Shown: positions 6,026 to 6,537 of the stretch, piece after piece
Layout: each line of letters opens with the position of its first letter
Position numbering within the stretch: position 1 is the stretch's first letter
Origin: Bradyrhizobium sp.
Lineage (GTDB): Bacteria > Pseudomonadota > Alphaproteobacteria > Rhizobiales > Xanthobacteraceae
Direction of reading: 5' to 3'
Assembly: GCA_019243075.1 (NCBI GenBank)
Contig: JAFAUV010000201.1
Coordinates: 1 to 6,537, forward strand
Length of the DNA stretch: 6,537 nt
The notes under the pieces: model-generated
What the model saw: only the letters and a program-made list of their open reading frames with translations
What the model was told of the DNA's origin: nothing
Database searches by the model: none
Position numbers and translations under genes: made by a program

Positions 6026-6537
6026 TCAATAACCGAGATAGGATTTACGGACGTCTTCATTGTTGGCGATATCCTTGGCTCCGCCCGACATCACGATGCG
6101 GCCGGTCTCGATCACATAGGCCTGGTCGGCGAGCTCGAGCGCCAGCTGCGCGTTCTGCTCGACCACCAGGATCGTGACCTTGTCCTCGCGGTTGATCTTG
6201 CCGAGGATGTTGAAGAGGTCGCGCACGATCAGCGGCGCGAGCCCGAACGACGGCTCGTCGAGCAGCATCAGCCGCGGGCGCAGCATCAATGCGCGGGCGA
6301 CCGCGAGCATCTGCTGCTCGCCGTCCGAGAGCGTGCCGGCCTGCTGGGTGTAGCGCTCCTTGAGGACCGGAAAATGCGCGTACATGCGCTCGATGTCGGA
6401 GACAATGCCGGCTTTGTCCTTGCGGCTGATGGCTCCGAGCTGCAGGTTCTCTTCCACCGTCATGGTGGTGAAGGTGCCGCGGCCCTGCGGCACATGGGCA
6501 ATCCCGAGCCGGACGATGTTTTCGGTGGAGCGGCCGG
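6026..6537 (-). CDS. livF: Branched-chain amino acid type ABC transporter ATP-binding protein LivF, N-terminus outside window
   Basis: This is the C-terminal 169 residues of a cytoplasmic ATPase that normally has about 235; the first ~65 residues with Walker A lie beyond the window edge. Visible parts are the Q-loop IAHVPQGRG (residues 12-20 of the visible part), the ABC signature LSDGEQQM (69-76) and Walker B LMLLDEPS (89-96). The switch region reads VVEQN, where LivF proteins carry Gln instead of the usual His; this separates it from LivG. The reading frame is open to the window end, so the GTG at 6493 inside the Q-loop is not a start. The signature has Asp in place of the first Gly of LSGGE. 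It should power the LivHM channel together with a LivG, which I expect upstream outside the window. Confidence 0.95.
   Translation of the reverse strand, partial: GRSTENIVRLGIAHVPQGRGTFTTMTVEENLQLGAISRKDKAGIVSDIERMYAHFPVLKERYTQQAGTLSDGEQQMLAVARALMLRPRLMLLDEPSFGLAPLIVRDLFNILGKINREDKVTILVVEQNAQLALELADQAYVIETGRIVMSGGAKDIANNEDVRKSYLGY

Noticed and set aside
5727..6029. Minus-strand frames of 100 and 67 codons in the livF-livH gap, containing PAKAGTHNP
   Set aside because: They are translations of the palindromic intergenic repeat, a well-known source of false genes in this bacterial group.

Overview
The window is high-GC DNA from an alphaproteobacterium. It most resembles Bradyrhizobium, Rhodopseudomonas and relatives, judging by the protein sequences, the codon bias and a typical 'VVPAKAGTHNP'-type intergenic palindrome. 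This placement is recognition from memory, not a search. Every gene I can support is on the minus strand, so transcription runs from high to low coordinates. I saw no RNA gene, transposase, CRISPR array, integrase or phage gene, and no plus-strand gene.

Layout in transcription order: the C-terminal ~169 residues of a LivF-type ABC ATPase (from 6537 to 6026, entering from outside the window); a 220-bp gap holding a structured palindromic repeat (5852-5994); a LivH-type permease (5805-4927); a LivM-type permease (4924-3911, 2 nt after livH); a first periplasmic substrate-binding protein (3872-2640); a 308-bp gap with a rho-independent terminator, a 16-bp inverted repeat and a separate hairpin; a second, closely related substrate-binding protein (2331-1102); a perfect-stem terminator; and a glycerate 2-kinase (977 to beyond position 1), cut by the left window edge.

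The central block is a branched-chain amino acid type (HAAT family) ABC importer. LivH and LivM form the membrane channel, LivF and probably a LivG outside the window drive it, and two secreted binding proteins that are about 77% identical by hand alignment could deliver ligands to the same channel. The ligand cannot be read from sequence: this family carries branched-chain amino acids, amides, urea, aromatic acids and other small carboxylates. The two binding proteins are separated by a terminator, and the second has its own leader and ribosome binding site, so they may be expressed differently.

The glycerate kinase lies beyond a strong terminator and looks like an independent unit. I see no novel system here. 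The points worth a second look are the tandem binding-protein duplication with its unusually conserved 5' end, the inverted repeat around the gap between the pair, and the palindromic element between livF and livH.
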